A DNA stretch of 64,000 bases from positions 186,001 to 250,000 of the forward strand of contig NZ_JAPEHU010000004.1 of NCBI RefSeq assembly GCF_028823635.1, written 5' to 3'. Positions 16,025 through 24,061 of this stretch are shown piece after piece. Position 1 is the first letter of the stretch; every line of letters begins with the position of its first letter. The DNA comes from Demequina sp. B12. GTDB taxonomy: Bacteria; Actinomycetota; Actinomycetes; Actinomycetales; Demequinaceae. Under the pieces are notes generated by a model. The model was not told the DNA's origin. It searched no databases and saw nothing but the letters and a program-made list of their open reading frames with translations. Both the position numbers and the translations under genes were made by a program.

Positions 16025-17209
16025 TCAGTTGGTCGTCGTCGTTGGCTCAGGCGCTGGCTCGTCGGTGCTGCTGTCCCAATCTGACGAGGCATCGCCTTCG
16101 GCGTCCAGGGTAATAGGTTCATCGGCACGCAACTGTTCGAACATGAGTTCCGCGTCTTCCGTGGGCAACACATTGAGCCGATCCTCGGTGTAAACCCACG
16201 GCACGGTGAAGAAACTGAAATCGTCCTCGGGTGTATTGCGCAGGCTTGCTGCCAGCGACAATACGAACTCCACTTGGCCCAGTTCGGGGTCGGTGGTCAG
16301 AGACTCGGAGGCTGCGCGCAAGAACTTCGTGAGCGCGGTTGCGTCCGTCAGCAGATTCTGCGTGAAGATCGTGTGGATCATGGCGTCGAGCAGTTGTTGC
16401 TGGCGTTCGATGCGTTGAAGGTCGGAACCCGAGACGTCACCCACTTCCGCGGTGCGCAGGCGCGCGTACCCGAGCGCTTCCTCGCCGTTGAGTGTCTGCC
16501 AGCCCGCTTCGAGTTCGAGGTTGGCTTTGGAGGACACGATGTCGGTCGGGATGTACATCTCGACACCACCCAGGGCGTCCACCATGTCGATGAATCCTGC
16601 GAAGTCCACGACTGCCCAGTGGTCGATCGGGACCTGTGCCTCCTGCTGGATGGTGTTGATGGTGCAGGCGGCTGCTTCTGCGGCGTTGCCGTTCTTTCCG
16701 CCGTTGGAAAAGGCGATGTTGAAGTCGCCGTACCCGCCTGTGACCGTTTCGCCATCAAGCAGCGCGCAGTCGGGGATGGTGACCTGCATGTCGCGGGGGA
16801 TCGAGATCATGTCCACACGTGAACGGTCGCCAGCGACATGGGCGATGATCGTGGTGTCGTTGCGCATGCCCCCGGTGACGTCGCCGCCGATCTCGGCGTT
16901 TTCCCCGTCACGTACGTCGGAGCCCATGAGCAGAATGTTCAGCGCCCCCGTTTCTGCGACCTCAATGTCGATGTCGTCGACAATGTGGTCAACGTCCTGA
17001 GTCGTGATCGCGCCTTCGATTTGCTGGCTGACGGTACCGGCGTAGACCACAACGAAACCGGCGATCGCCGCGATGGCAGCGGTCACGATGGGGATGGTGC
17101 GCGGTGCGTGGGCGCGTGCACTGTGGCGCAGCGGAGCGTGGCGGTCATGTGAAGCGTCCGCGGGCATCAGGTCACCCGAGGGGGGAGTAGCCGGATGGCC
17201 ATCGCTCAT
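16025..17209 (-). CDS. LytR-CpsA-Psr (LCP) family cell-wall ligase, second copy
   Basis: 394 residues from an ATG with AAGGG seven bases upstream; the in-frame GTG six codons earlier would place that site inside the gene. It has one N-terminal transmembrane anchor (IPIVTAAIAAIAGFVVVYAG) and an LCP domain (LLMGSDVRDGENAEIGGDV, DMISIPRDMQV, GYARLRTAEVGDVSG). It is a tandem paralogue of the 14572-15909 gene in the same orientation with 115 bases between them. The C-terminal tail is short and acidic. Confidence 0.92.
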   Translation of the reverse strand: MSDGHPATPPSGDLMPADASHDRHAPLRHSARAHAPRTIPIVTAAIAAIAGFVVVYAGTVSQQIEGAITTQDVDHIVDDIDIEVAETGALNILLMGSDVRDGENAEIGGDVTGGMRNDTTIIAHVAGDRSRVDMISIPRDMQVTIPDCALLDGETVTGGYGDFNIAFSNGGKNGNAAEAAACTINTIQQEAQVPIDHWAVVDFAGFIDMVDALGGVEMYIPTDIVSSKANLELEAGWQTLNGEEALGYARLRTAEVGDVSGSDLQRIERQQQLLDAMIHTIFTQNLLTDATALTKFLRAASESLTTDPELGQVEFVLSLAASLRNTPEDDFSFFTVPWVYTEDRLNVLPTEDAELMFEQLRADEPITLDAEGDASSDWDSSTDEPAPEPTTTTN

Positions 17210-17280
17210 CGTCGAACCCTTCGTCACTGTGGAGCCTTCCCCTCAGTCTAGGGAAGCCAGTGGGGACGCGGCACCTCGGT

Positions 17281-17286
17281 TAGGCT
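17281..17286 (+). promoter_or_regulatory. -10 element (TAGGCT) for a leaderless glycosyltransferase mRNA
   Basis: TAGGCT fits the actinobacterial TAnnnT -10 pattern and ends six bases before the GTG start at 17293. No Shine-Dalgarno sequence is present, so transcription probably begins at or next to the start codon. Confidence 0.45.
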
Positions 17287-17292
17287 CACCGA

Positions 17293-18288
17293 GTGATCGA
17301 ACTGCCCCCTTTGCCGCCCTTGCCCGCCGTCAGCATCGTGGTGCCCATCCGCAATGAGGCGCCGTACTTGGAAGATTCGGTGCAGGCGATGCTGGATTGC
17401 GGGTATCGCGGGGAGCTTGAGGTGATCCTCGCGGTGGCGCCTTCGGACGATGACACGGAGGCCATCGCTACTGCACTCGCCAACGATCCTCGGGTCAGCG
17501 TTGTGCCGAACCCGTCGGGAAAGACCCCTGATGGGCTGAACGCGGCGATCTCCGCGGCCCGTCACGATGTTTTGATCCGGATGGACGGCCACGCGCGCAT
17601 GCCTCAGGGGTATGTCGACGCGGCTGTGGAGGCGCTTCGCGAAACGGGAGCGGCGAATGTGGGCGGACGGATGGTGCCGCAGGCTTCCGAACCGTTCGCG
17701 AAGGCGATCGCAGTGGCGATGTCGTCAGTGTGGGGCCTAGGCGGTGCAGGGCATCGCCAGGGCGGCACCGCCGGTCCTGCGGAGTCCGTGTACTTGGGGA
17801 GCTTCCGCCGGGAAGCTGTTGAGGCCGTCGGGCTCTACGACTCGCACTTTGTGCGCGCGCAGGACTGGGAGCTGAACTATCGCCTGCGGCAGGCAGGCTA
17901 CGGGATCTGGTTTGTGCCTGAGATGCAGGTGCCGTACTCGCCGCGCACGTCCTGGCGGGCGCTTGCTCGACAGTTTTTCTTGACGGGGCAGTGGCGCCGC
18001 GAAGTGGTCAAACGCTATCCCGATACTCGTTCGCTCAGGTATCTCGCGGCACCTGTGTTGACGCTCGCGCTCGCTGTGGGGGTCGTGGCGGGGGTGGTCG
18101 GTTTTGTCCTGAGCAACCCTGTTTTGCTGGCAGGATGGCTCATTCCGCTTGCTTATGCCGGGGGGCTGCTGGTCGCAACGGCGAGCTTGTTCTCCAGGGC
18201 CGGTGCTAGCGCGGCTCTTCGCTTGCCCGTGGTGTTGGCCACAATGCACCTTGCGTGGGGTGCGGGATTTGTGCGTTCCACGCGTTAG
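17293..18288 (+). CDS. Family 2 glycosyltransferase with C-terminal membrane helices (ExoA-like)
   Basis: 331 residues, GTG start. The GT-A catalytic domain (SIVVPIRNEAPYLEDSV, DGLNAAISAARHDVLIRMDGHARMP as the metal-site region) occupies residues 10-230, with an acceptor-side motif RAQDWELNYRLRQAGY. Two to three hydrophobic helices follow (about 250-325). Similar proteins build surface polysaccharides on lipid carriers. It diverges from the LCP pair and precedes whiB, a cell-surface assembly context. Donor and acceptor are unknown. Confidence 0.88.
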   Translation: MIELPPLPPLPAVSIVVPIRNEAPYLEDSVQAMLDCGYRGELEVILAVAPSDDDTEAIATALANDPRVSVVPNPSGKTPDGLNAAISAARHDVLIRMDGHARMPQGYVDAAVEALRETGAANVGGRMVPQASEPFAKAIAVAMSSVWGLGGAGHRQGGTAGPAESVYLGSFRREAVEAVGLYDSHFVRAQDWELNYRLRQAGYGIWFVPEMQVPYSPRTSWRALARQFFLTGQWRREVVKRYPDTRSLRYLAAPVLTLALAVGVVAGVVGFVLSNPVLLAGWLIPLAYAGGLLVATASLFSRAGASAALRLPVVLATMHLAWGAGFVRSTR

Positions 18289-18295
18289 TCTCGAC

Positions 18296-18324
18296 TTGAC
18301 GCATGGGGATTACACGGGTGTAAT
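18296..18324 (+). promoter_or_regulatory. whiB promoter with a 16-base palindrome over the -10
   Basis: TTGACG (18296-18301) and TGTAAT (18319-18324) are separated by 17 bases, a near-consensus vegetative promoter for the whiB gene 45 bases downstream. The sequence ATTACACGGGTGTAAT (18309-18324) is a perfect inverted repeat covering the -10, so a dimeric regulator bound there would block RNA polymerase. Confidence 0.7.
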
Positions 18325-18368
18325 TCTTGCAGGCAGAGATATCTGTCGAAGCGATCGGAGGACGGCCA

Positions 18369-18689
18369 ATGTGGAATATCTACGAAGGTGCAGTGCCCTC
18401 TGACGCAGGGAGGCCCTCACCCTCACTTGCTTCCGTTGTGGACATCTTCAGCGGGGTCGAGGATGACGGGCCTTTGGCATGGCAGGAGCGCGCACTGTGT
18501 GCTCAGACCGATCCCGAGGCGTTCTTTCCAGAAAAGGGCGGCTCAACGCGTGAAGCAAAGAAGGTTTGCGCGTCTTGTGATGTGCGGTCTGAGTGCTTGG
18601 ATTACGCACTCGAAAATGACGAACGTTTTGGCATCTGGGGTGGATTGTCGGAGCGGGAGCGGCGCAAGTTGAAGCGCCGCGCTGTCTAG
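18369..18689 (+). CDS. whiB2: WhiB-family iron-sulfur transcription factor (WhiB2/WhiD-like)
   Basis: 106 residues from an ATG with GGAGG seven bases upstream. Cysteines C44, C67, C70 and C76 (C-x22-C-x2-C-x5-C) bind the [4Fe-4S] cluster, followed by the GIWGGLSERERR turn and a basic tail. WhiB proteins act with the principal sigma factor; WhiB2/WhmD/WhiD members govern cell division and septation. Synteny with M. tuberculosis whiB2 (next to the DUF3499, manB and metallopeptidase genes) supports the subtype. Confidence 0.88.
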   Translation: MWNIYEGAVPSDAGRPSPSLASVVDIFSGVEDDGPLAWQERALCAQTDPEAFFPEKGGSTREAKKVCASCDVRSECLDYALENDERFGIWGGLSERERRKLKRRAV

Positions 18690-18713
18690 CCGGTCGGCCT
18701 GCGTGGGACGGTC

Positions 18714-21700
18714 ATGAGTCCAGCGCGCCTGCATGTGCGCGCGGTGGTGGTCAGTGATGGAGGTTCTCCTCGCCTGGCCACGGTCCTCGACGCTGTCGCG
18801 ACCCAAGACCCTGTCCCTGACTTCATTGAACTTCTGCTGGTCGGCAACGCCGAGGCTCCCGCGACCCTTCCCGCGCACGTCAGTGTTCACCGGGTTGAGG
18901 CATCGGACCTCACGGGCGCGTTGCGCCACCACGTGTCGGCCACTGCCGCCGCCCCCGGTGAACTGCTGTGGCTCCTCCATGACGACTCCGCCCCCGAACC
19001 GGGTGCCCTAGGCCTGCTGCTCGCGACGGCGCGTAAGCGACACCGCGCAGGTGTGGTGGGTGCCAGTCAGGTGCAATGGGACGATCCGTCGAGGCTGGTC
19101 TCGATGGGAATCACCACGACTCGTGGTGGTGCGCGCCGGCTCACTCTGGTCGAAGAGGGAGACATCGACCAGGGGCAGTACAACGATCGTGATGACGTCC
19201 TTGCGGTGTCGCTTGCGGGCGCGTTGGTGCGCCGAGAAGTGTGGGATCACCTCGACGGCTTGGACCCGGCCTACGACGGTTGGGGCGACAGCCTCGACTT
19301 CTGTCGCCGAGTGTGGCGTGCCGAGTGGGATGTCGTGGTCGTGCCCCGGGCCCGAGTGCGGCACGCGCAGGAAAGCCTGAACGGTGGCCGTGGGGGCGCA
19401 GGAACGCGCCGCTCCACGTATGGCCCCCGACGCGCGATGGAGTGGTACCACGCACTGGTGTACGCCCGCTGGTGGATGATCCTCCCGCTGCTGCTTGCCT
19501 CCGTGGGTTCAGCGCTCGGGCGAGTGGTATTGCGGACTGCGCAAAACGTGCCCAGGGTCGCGGGGGCCGATGCTTGGGTTCCGGTTCGAGTCCTCGCGCT
19601 GCTTCCGCGGTTGCCGCGGTCCCGGCAAAGGGTGGCGCGGGCGGGGCTACGCGGCACGGCTGCGCGGACGGTGGAACGCCCCTTGTTGGCAACTCCGCGT
19701 CAGGTCCGGGCTGAGACGCGTAGCCGCGAGTGGGGGGCCTATGAGAGTTGGCGGGCCGCGGCGACTCCGCCCGAGCTTGTGCGCCGTGAGTTGACTCATG
19801 CTGCGCGCCGCCGCCGCCTGATGTTGGTCGCGGTGGCGGTAGCGGCGACGGTGGTCGCCGTGCTGCGTCACCCCGACTGGGTTGGCGGTGTGTTCACGGG
19901 ACGGATGCTCGCTTCAGAAGCGTTGGGCGTGACCGACGTGGGCTGGTACGACCTGTGGGCCAGGGGTCTGGGCGGCTGGACGGAGCAGGGGCTGGGTGCT
20001 CCTGCGATCGACAGCGGCCTGTCGCTCCTGTTGCTTCCGTTGGCTTTCTTCCCCGGCGGTCTGGCCGTGGGTCTGGGCCTATTGTTGACGTTCCTACCGT
20101 TGTGGTCGGCCCTGGGAGCGTGGGCAGCCGCAGGCACCCTCACCCGCTCAAATGTGGTGCGTGCACTTGCTGCGTTGACCTACGCCCTCGCGCCTTTCGC
20201 GGTGCAGACCTGGGATCAAGGCCGGATCGGTGCCGCGTTGGTCCATGTGGCTGTGCCGTGGGTCGTGTTTGGCATCATTCGCGGTGGTGGTTGGCACTGC
20301 GGCGAGCGGATTGCCGTGGGCGAGGAGTTCCCTGCGCAGCGCGTCGCGTCGCCGAGCGCGGCTGCCGGCGCTGCGACGGCCGCTCTCGTTGCCGTCCTGG
20401 CTGCGCCCGTGCTGTGGTTCCCGTTGGTCGCAGGATTGACGGTCCTGGCTCTCACTGCGCGACGCTATCGCGGCCGATGGTGGGCGGTGACACTTCCCGT
20501 CGTGATCGTCGGAGTGCCTGGCCTCGTCGCCATGGTGAGGCAGGGGAGTATCAGCCACGACGCGTGGACCGTGATGGTGAGGGAGCCCGGACCGTCGCTG
20601 TCGAACTCGGCAAGTGCGCTCGACACGTTCCTCTCGGGGCAGGGACACGTGATGTCCACCGCCAGCATGGTGACGGACTCGTGGTGGTCCGCATCGGCCC
20701 TAGTGGTCCCGGCAGTGCTCGTGGTCGCGGTCGTGATGAGTTTCCTGGGCCGCCAGTGGATTCCGAGTGCCGTGGGTGTCGGGATGGTCGTGGTCGGCGT
20801 GGTGGTCGGCGCGGCGAGTGCTGCGACAGTGGTCTCTCCCGACTTGGGTGCAGGCACCGCACAAGCGAACGGCTGGGCGGGGCCAGGGCTATCCATCGCG
20901 CTCATGGGAGCGATCATCGTGATCGCTGCCGCCTCACGAGGCCTGTGGGATGTGGGCACCGGCCGCACGCGTGCCGCCACGCGTTCAATCCAGGGGATTG
21001 CCGCGGCAAGCGTCGCGATCGTGGTGGTCGGCCATGCCACGGCAGTGGCGTGGCCCGGCGACGCGGGCCGCGATATCACCGCCGTGTCCCGTGATGCGAT
21101 CCCTTTGGTCGCGGCTCTTGAACTGGAGCAACCCACGCGCCAACGAGTGCTCATTCTTGACGACGCTGACGACCAGATTGTCGCCAGCCTCCACTCGAGT
21201 GATGGCACCGATGTCGTGAGCACCGCGGGCGAGCTGGTGGCTGGAGACCTTTCGGCTATTCGTACGAGCGGCGTCGCTGTCGTGGGCATCGACTCGCTTG
21301 ACGAGACCATCGCTGGCCTGGTGGGAGGCGCGGCAGAAGCGCCAGCACAACTTGCTCAGTGGGGCATCGGAGTGGTGGTGGCTGCGCCTGGTGCCGAACG
21401 CGCGGTCTCCGCACTGTCGCAGTCGGACGCACTCCAACTCCTGGGATCGTCTGACCGCGGAACATCCTGGAAAGTCGCGCGGCCTGACAGCGACGTGCCG
21501 GTCTCACGGGCGTGGGTGGAGTCAGCATCGGCCCAGGATGACGGCTCAGCGTCCGTACCGCTGGTGGCACTGGCGATGGGCCGGACGTCGGGCACCGCCA
21601 CTCTCGATGAACCGGTCACCGGCACGGTCGTGGTTGCCGTGAGTGACGACGACGCGTGGACCGCAACGCTCAACGGGCGTGCGTTGGACAAGGTCGAGGA

Positions 21701-21869
21701 CGACCTCGGACGGGCAGCCTTCGCGATCGAAGGCTCCGGCGAGCTGGTCGTGAGCTTTGACGACAGCGGTCACCGCGCCTGGTGGTGGGTATCAATGTTG
21801 GCGTTGATGTGGTGTGCGATCGGTGCAGTGCCGCTGCCGACGCGTTCGTTCAAGGAGGGTCGCGAATGA
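18714..21869 (+). CDS. Large family 2 glycosyltransferase / multi-pass membrane protein
   Basis: 1051 residues. The N-terminal 300 residues form a GT-A glycosyltransferase (LLWLLHDDSAPEPGAL with the DDS metal motif; DGWGDSLDFCRRVWRAEW as the acceptor/base region). The rest has about a dozen hydrophobic helices (370-390, 430-590, 650-770) and a C-terminal extracytoplasmic region. This architecture is conserved beside whiB2 in Micrococcales and suggests transfer of sugars to a surface polymer. The stop overlaps the next gene as ATGA. Exact substrate is unknown. Confidence 0.88.
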   Translation: MSPARLHVRAVVVSDGGSPRLATVLDAVATQDPVPDFIELLLVGNAEAPATLPAHVSVHRVEASDLTGALRHHVSATAAAPGELLWLLHDDSAPEPGALGLLLATARKRHRAGVVGASQVQWDDPSRLVSMGITTTRGGARRLTLVEEGDIDQGQYNDRDDVLAVSLAGALVRREVWDHLDGLDPAYDGWGDSLDFCRRVWRAEWDVVVVPRARVRHAQESLNGGRGGAGTRRSTYGPRRAMEWYHALVYARWWMILPLLLASVGSALGRVVLRTAQNVPRVAGADAWVPVRVLALLPRLPRSRQRVARAGLRGTAARTVERPLLATPRQVRAETRSREWGAYESWRAAATPPELVRRELTHAARRRRLMLVAVAVAATVVAVLRHPDWVGGVFTGRMLASEALGVTDVGWYDLWARGLGGWTEQGLGAPAIDSGLSLLLLPLAFFPGGLAVGLGLLLTFLPLWSALGAWAAAGTLTRSNVVRALAALTYALAPFAVQTWDQGRIGAALVHVAVPWVVFGIIRGGGWHCGERIAVGEEFPAQRVASPSAAAGAATAALVAVLAAPVLWFPLVAGLTVLALTARRYRGRWWAVTLPVVIVGVPGLVAMVRQGSISHDAWTVMVREPGPSLSNSASALDTFLSGQGHVMSTASMVTDSWWSASALVVPAVLVVAVVMSFLGRQWIPSAVGVGMVVVGVVVGAASAATVVSPDLGAGTAQANGWAGPGLSIALMGAIIVIAAASRGLWDVGTGRTRAATRSIQGIAAASVAIVVVGHATAVAWPGDAGRDITAVSRDAIPLVAALELEQPTRQRVLILDDADDQIVASLHSSDGTDVVSTAGELVAGDLSAIRTSGVAVVGIDSLDETIAGLVGGAAEAPAQLAQWGIGVVVAAPGAERAVSALSQSDALQLLGSSDRGTSWKVARPDSDVPVSRAWVESASAQDDGSASVPLVALAMGRTSGTATLDEPVTGTVVVAVSDDDAWTATLNGRALDKVEDDLGRAAFAIEGSGELVVSFDDSGHRAWWWVSMLALMWCAIGAVPLPTRSFKEGRE

Positions 21870-23194
21870 GACGCATTGCGTGGACTGCCGCTGTCCCTGG
21901 GGTGCTTGCCGTGGGGGCGGTCGTTGCTGCGTCAGTTGTTGAGCTGCCGTCCGCGAGCGCTCCAGACGTTCCCGAACCGCACACGGTTCAGGTGGCACCG
22001 GCCGTTCAGCCTGCGGTATGTCCCGGCCCGCTCGAGATCCCCGTGGGAGAGATTGAGTCCGGCGATGAGGACCTTGACTCTGGCTCTGATGATCGGGTGC
22101 TGTGGATGTCGGCCCCGTCGCTGTTTGAGGTAGGCCAGGGGGTCGCCGCAGATGCGACCGTGGTGACCCAGACCGAGCGTGTGGGTGGGGGCGACATCGA
22201 GTCGCTCGCGGCACTGACCTGCGCTCCGCCGGTGCAGGACCAGTGGATCGTCGCCGGGTCCACCGCATTGGGATCGAGTTCGCGCTTGGTGCTGTCGAAC
22301 CCCTCCCAGGCATCGGTCAGGGTCACGGTCTCGCTCTACGGCCCCTTGGCTTTCGAGGGCCGCGAAACGATCAGCATGGCTGTGGGGCCGCGCTCCCAAC
22401 ATGAAGTGCTGTTGGAGGCCATTGAGCCTGAGGTGCCGGGGCTAGCCATGCGAGTTGAGGCCGGAGGTGTGGGCATTGTTGCGGCGCTCCAGGACTCCAG
22501 ATTGGACGGCTTCGTTGCCGCGGGCACCGACTGGGGTACCCGTGCCGCGTACGGCACGGACATAGCCATTCCTATCGCTGGGCCGGTCTCAGACGAGACT
22601 CCTGGCACCCTTCGGTTGATTTCTCCCTACGACGCGAGTGTTCAGGTCTCACTGATCGACGAGTCTGGCGCTCAGCGGTGGCTCGATGATCAGGCGCTGG
22701 AACTCGAAGCGGGGCTTGTGACCGACGTGGCGATTCCCGCACAGTCGGGTGCTGCGATCACGGTGACTTCTGACGTGCCCGTTGCGGCGGCGGCTTTGAC
22801 CCGCACCTCCTATGAGCGTGGCGACGAAGACGACACCGGTACGGACATGGCATGGACCCCTGCGCAACAGGCCGATGGCGACACGGCTCGCGCGGTGGTG
22901 GTGCCGGAGGGCGAGGTGACGGTCGTGGCCGTTGCCACCAGTACGGGCAGGTTGGTGTTGACCGATGTTGACGGGGAACCTGTGGTGGATGAGGCGATGC
23001 GGCCGGACACCTACCGCGAGTTCTCGATCGATGTACCCGCGGGAACTACGCTGACCGGTTCCGACGACATCACCTGGGCCCTGCGCGTGACGGACGATGG
23101 CTACGTGACCACCGTGACGCCCCGTCCTGTTGAGCGTGAGCCGCACGATGTCAGTGTCGCGCACGGTTCGTACACCGGCGCTGATCACCCGTAG
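21866..23194 (+). CDS. DUF5719 family secreted/anchored protein
   Basis: 442 residues from an ATG overlapping the glycosyltransferase stop, with AAGGAGG upstream. An N-terminal hydrophobic segment (WTAAVPGVLAVGAVVAASVV) is a signal peptide or anchor. The rest is a Val/Thr/Asp-rich, beta-strand-type extracellular protein with repeated approximately 100-residue blocks (LVLSNPSQASVRVTVSLYG, GTLRLISPYDASVQVSLID). No catalytic motif is evident. Coupling to the glycosyltransferase suggests a partner in surface polymer assembly. Confidence 0.85.
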   Translation: MRRIAWTAAVPGVLAVGAVVAASVVELPSASAPDVPEPHTVQVAPAVQPAVCPGPLEIPVGEIESGDEDLDSGSDDRVLWMSAPSLFEVGQGVAADATVVTQTERVGGGDIESLAALTCAPPVQDQWIVAGSTALGSSSRLVLSNPSQASVRVTVSLYGPLAFEGRETISMAVGPRSQHEVLLEAIEPEVPGLAMRVEAGGVGIVAALQDSRLDGFVAAGTDWGTRAAYGTDIAIPIAGPVSDETPGTLRLISPYDASVQVSLIDESGAQRWLDDQALELEAGLVTDVAIPAQSGAAITVTSDVPVAAAALTRTSYERGDEDDTGTDMAWTPAQQADGDTARAVVVPEGEVTVVAVATSTGRLVLTDVDGEPVVDEAMRPDTYREFSIDVPAGTTLTGSDDITWALRVTDDGYVTTVTPRPVEREPHDVSVAHGSYTGADHP

Positions 23195-23215
23195 CGCTCG
23201 CTGCGGCGCCGCGTC

Positions 23216-23614
23216 TTAGCCGCCGTAGTCGGGGTCGATGTCCTCGGGACGTCGACCCACCAGGTATGCGACGTTTTCCGCGACCACGTCCCGTACCCAT
23301 TGAGCGAGTTCGTCGCCTTGTGCTCGCTGCTCCATGGGGCGTCTGTAGAGGACGATCCGAGCGGGCTGGCCCATGTCAGCCGGGAACAGCCTTGCGAGCG
23401 GAATGCCGTCTTCCCAGGGAGTGGGGTCGCTTGGCGGGACGTCTTCCGTGCCGAACTCCAGCTTGCCCCAGGCTTTGCCCCACTGGGGTTCGAGCCGGCT
23501 TGCAGCTTCACGCACATAGTCATCGAAGGTGTCGGCGCGTGACTTCCAGGCGGGCGCGCTGTAGGGCAAGAGGGGTGCTCTGAGGCCCCTGCCGTGACGG
23601 TCTCGCCTACCCAT
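23216..23614 (-). CDS. Zincin-like metallopeptidase-family protein with degenerate active site
   Basis: 132 residues, ATG start. It resembles the small Zincin_1 / Rv3259 family that sits opposite DUF3499 in actinobacteria (IVLYRRPMEQRA followed by a C-terminal helix). Where catalytic members have HExxH, this protein reads VVAENVAYLVG, keeping Glu but lacking both zinc-binding histidines. It is therefore probably not an active metalloprotease. It is convergent with DUF5719 and divergent from DUF3499. The alternative overlapping frame on the same strand looks like a shadow. Confidence 0.75.
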   Translation of the reverse strand: MGRRDRHGRGLRAPLLPYSAPAWKSRADTFDDYVREAASRLEPQWGKAWGKLEFGTEDVPPSDPTPWEDGIPLARLFPADMGQPARIVLYRRPMEQRAQGDELAQWVRDVVAENVAYLVGRRPEDIDPDYGG

Positions 23615-23687
23615 GTGGTGAGGCTACCGCGCGCACCTCGGCGCGCCTGACACGGACACGGCGCGGGCGCGGGGTAGCGTCCAATGC

Positions 23688-24044
23688 GTGAAGTCCAGCC
23701 GTCAGTGTTCCCGTACCAGTTGCGACCGTCCAGCGGCCGCGACGTTGACCTATGTCTATGAGGATTCGACGGTGGTCGTGGGTCAAATGGCGGCGACGGC
23801 CGAGCCTCACAGCTATGACCTGTGCGCACACCACGCTGAGCGGTTCACCGCTCCACGCGGTTGGGACGTGGTGCATATCCATCAAGACTTGGTCGACCCC
23901 GGCCCGAGCTCTGATGACCTCGACGCGTTGGCGCGTGCGGTGCGTGAGGCTGGCCGCCCTGTGCCCCCTGTGGCACCTCCAGCGGCCCCTGTGGCGTCTG
24001 AGCCACGCCGCGGCCATCTGCGAGTCGTCTCTTCCGACCTGTAA
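23688..24044 (+). CDS. DUF3499 family protein
   Basis: 118 residues, GTG start seven bases after a TAGCGT -10 element, so probably leaderless. The family hallmarks are present: RQCSRTSCDRPAAATLTYVY, giving C7 and C12, and DLCAHHAERF, giving C46 and two His, which together look like a small zinc-binding site. The C-terminus is Pro/Ala-rich. It corresponds by position and sequence to Rv3258c next to manB and whiB2. Its function is unknown. Confidence 0.88.
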   Translation: MKSSRQCSRTSCDRPAAATLTYVYEDSTVVVGQMAATAEPHSYDLCAHHAERFTAPRGWDVVHIHQDLVDPGPSSDDLDALARAVREAGRPVPPVAPPAAPVASEPRRGHLRVVSSDL

Positions 24045-24061
24045 CCGGCTAGCCTGGTCCG

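Noticed and set aside
17275-17293. IdeR-like box before the family 2 glycosyltransferase
   Set aside because: It matches the IdeR consensus at about 14 of 19 positions, but the match is largely the TAGGCT -10 element plus a short chance inverted repeat, and no iron-related gene follows.
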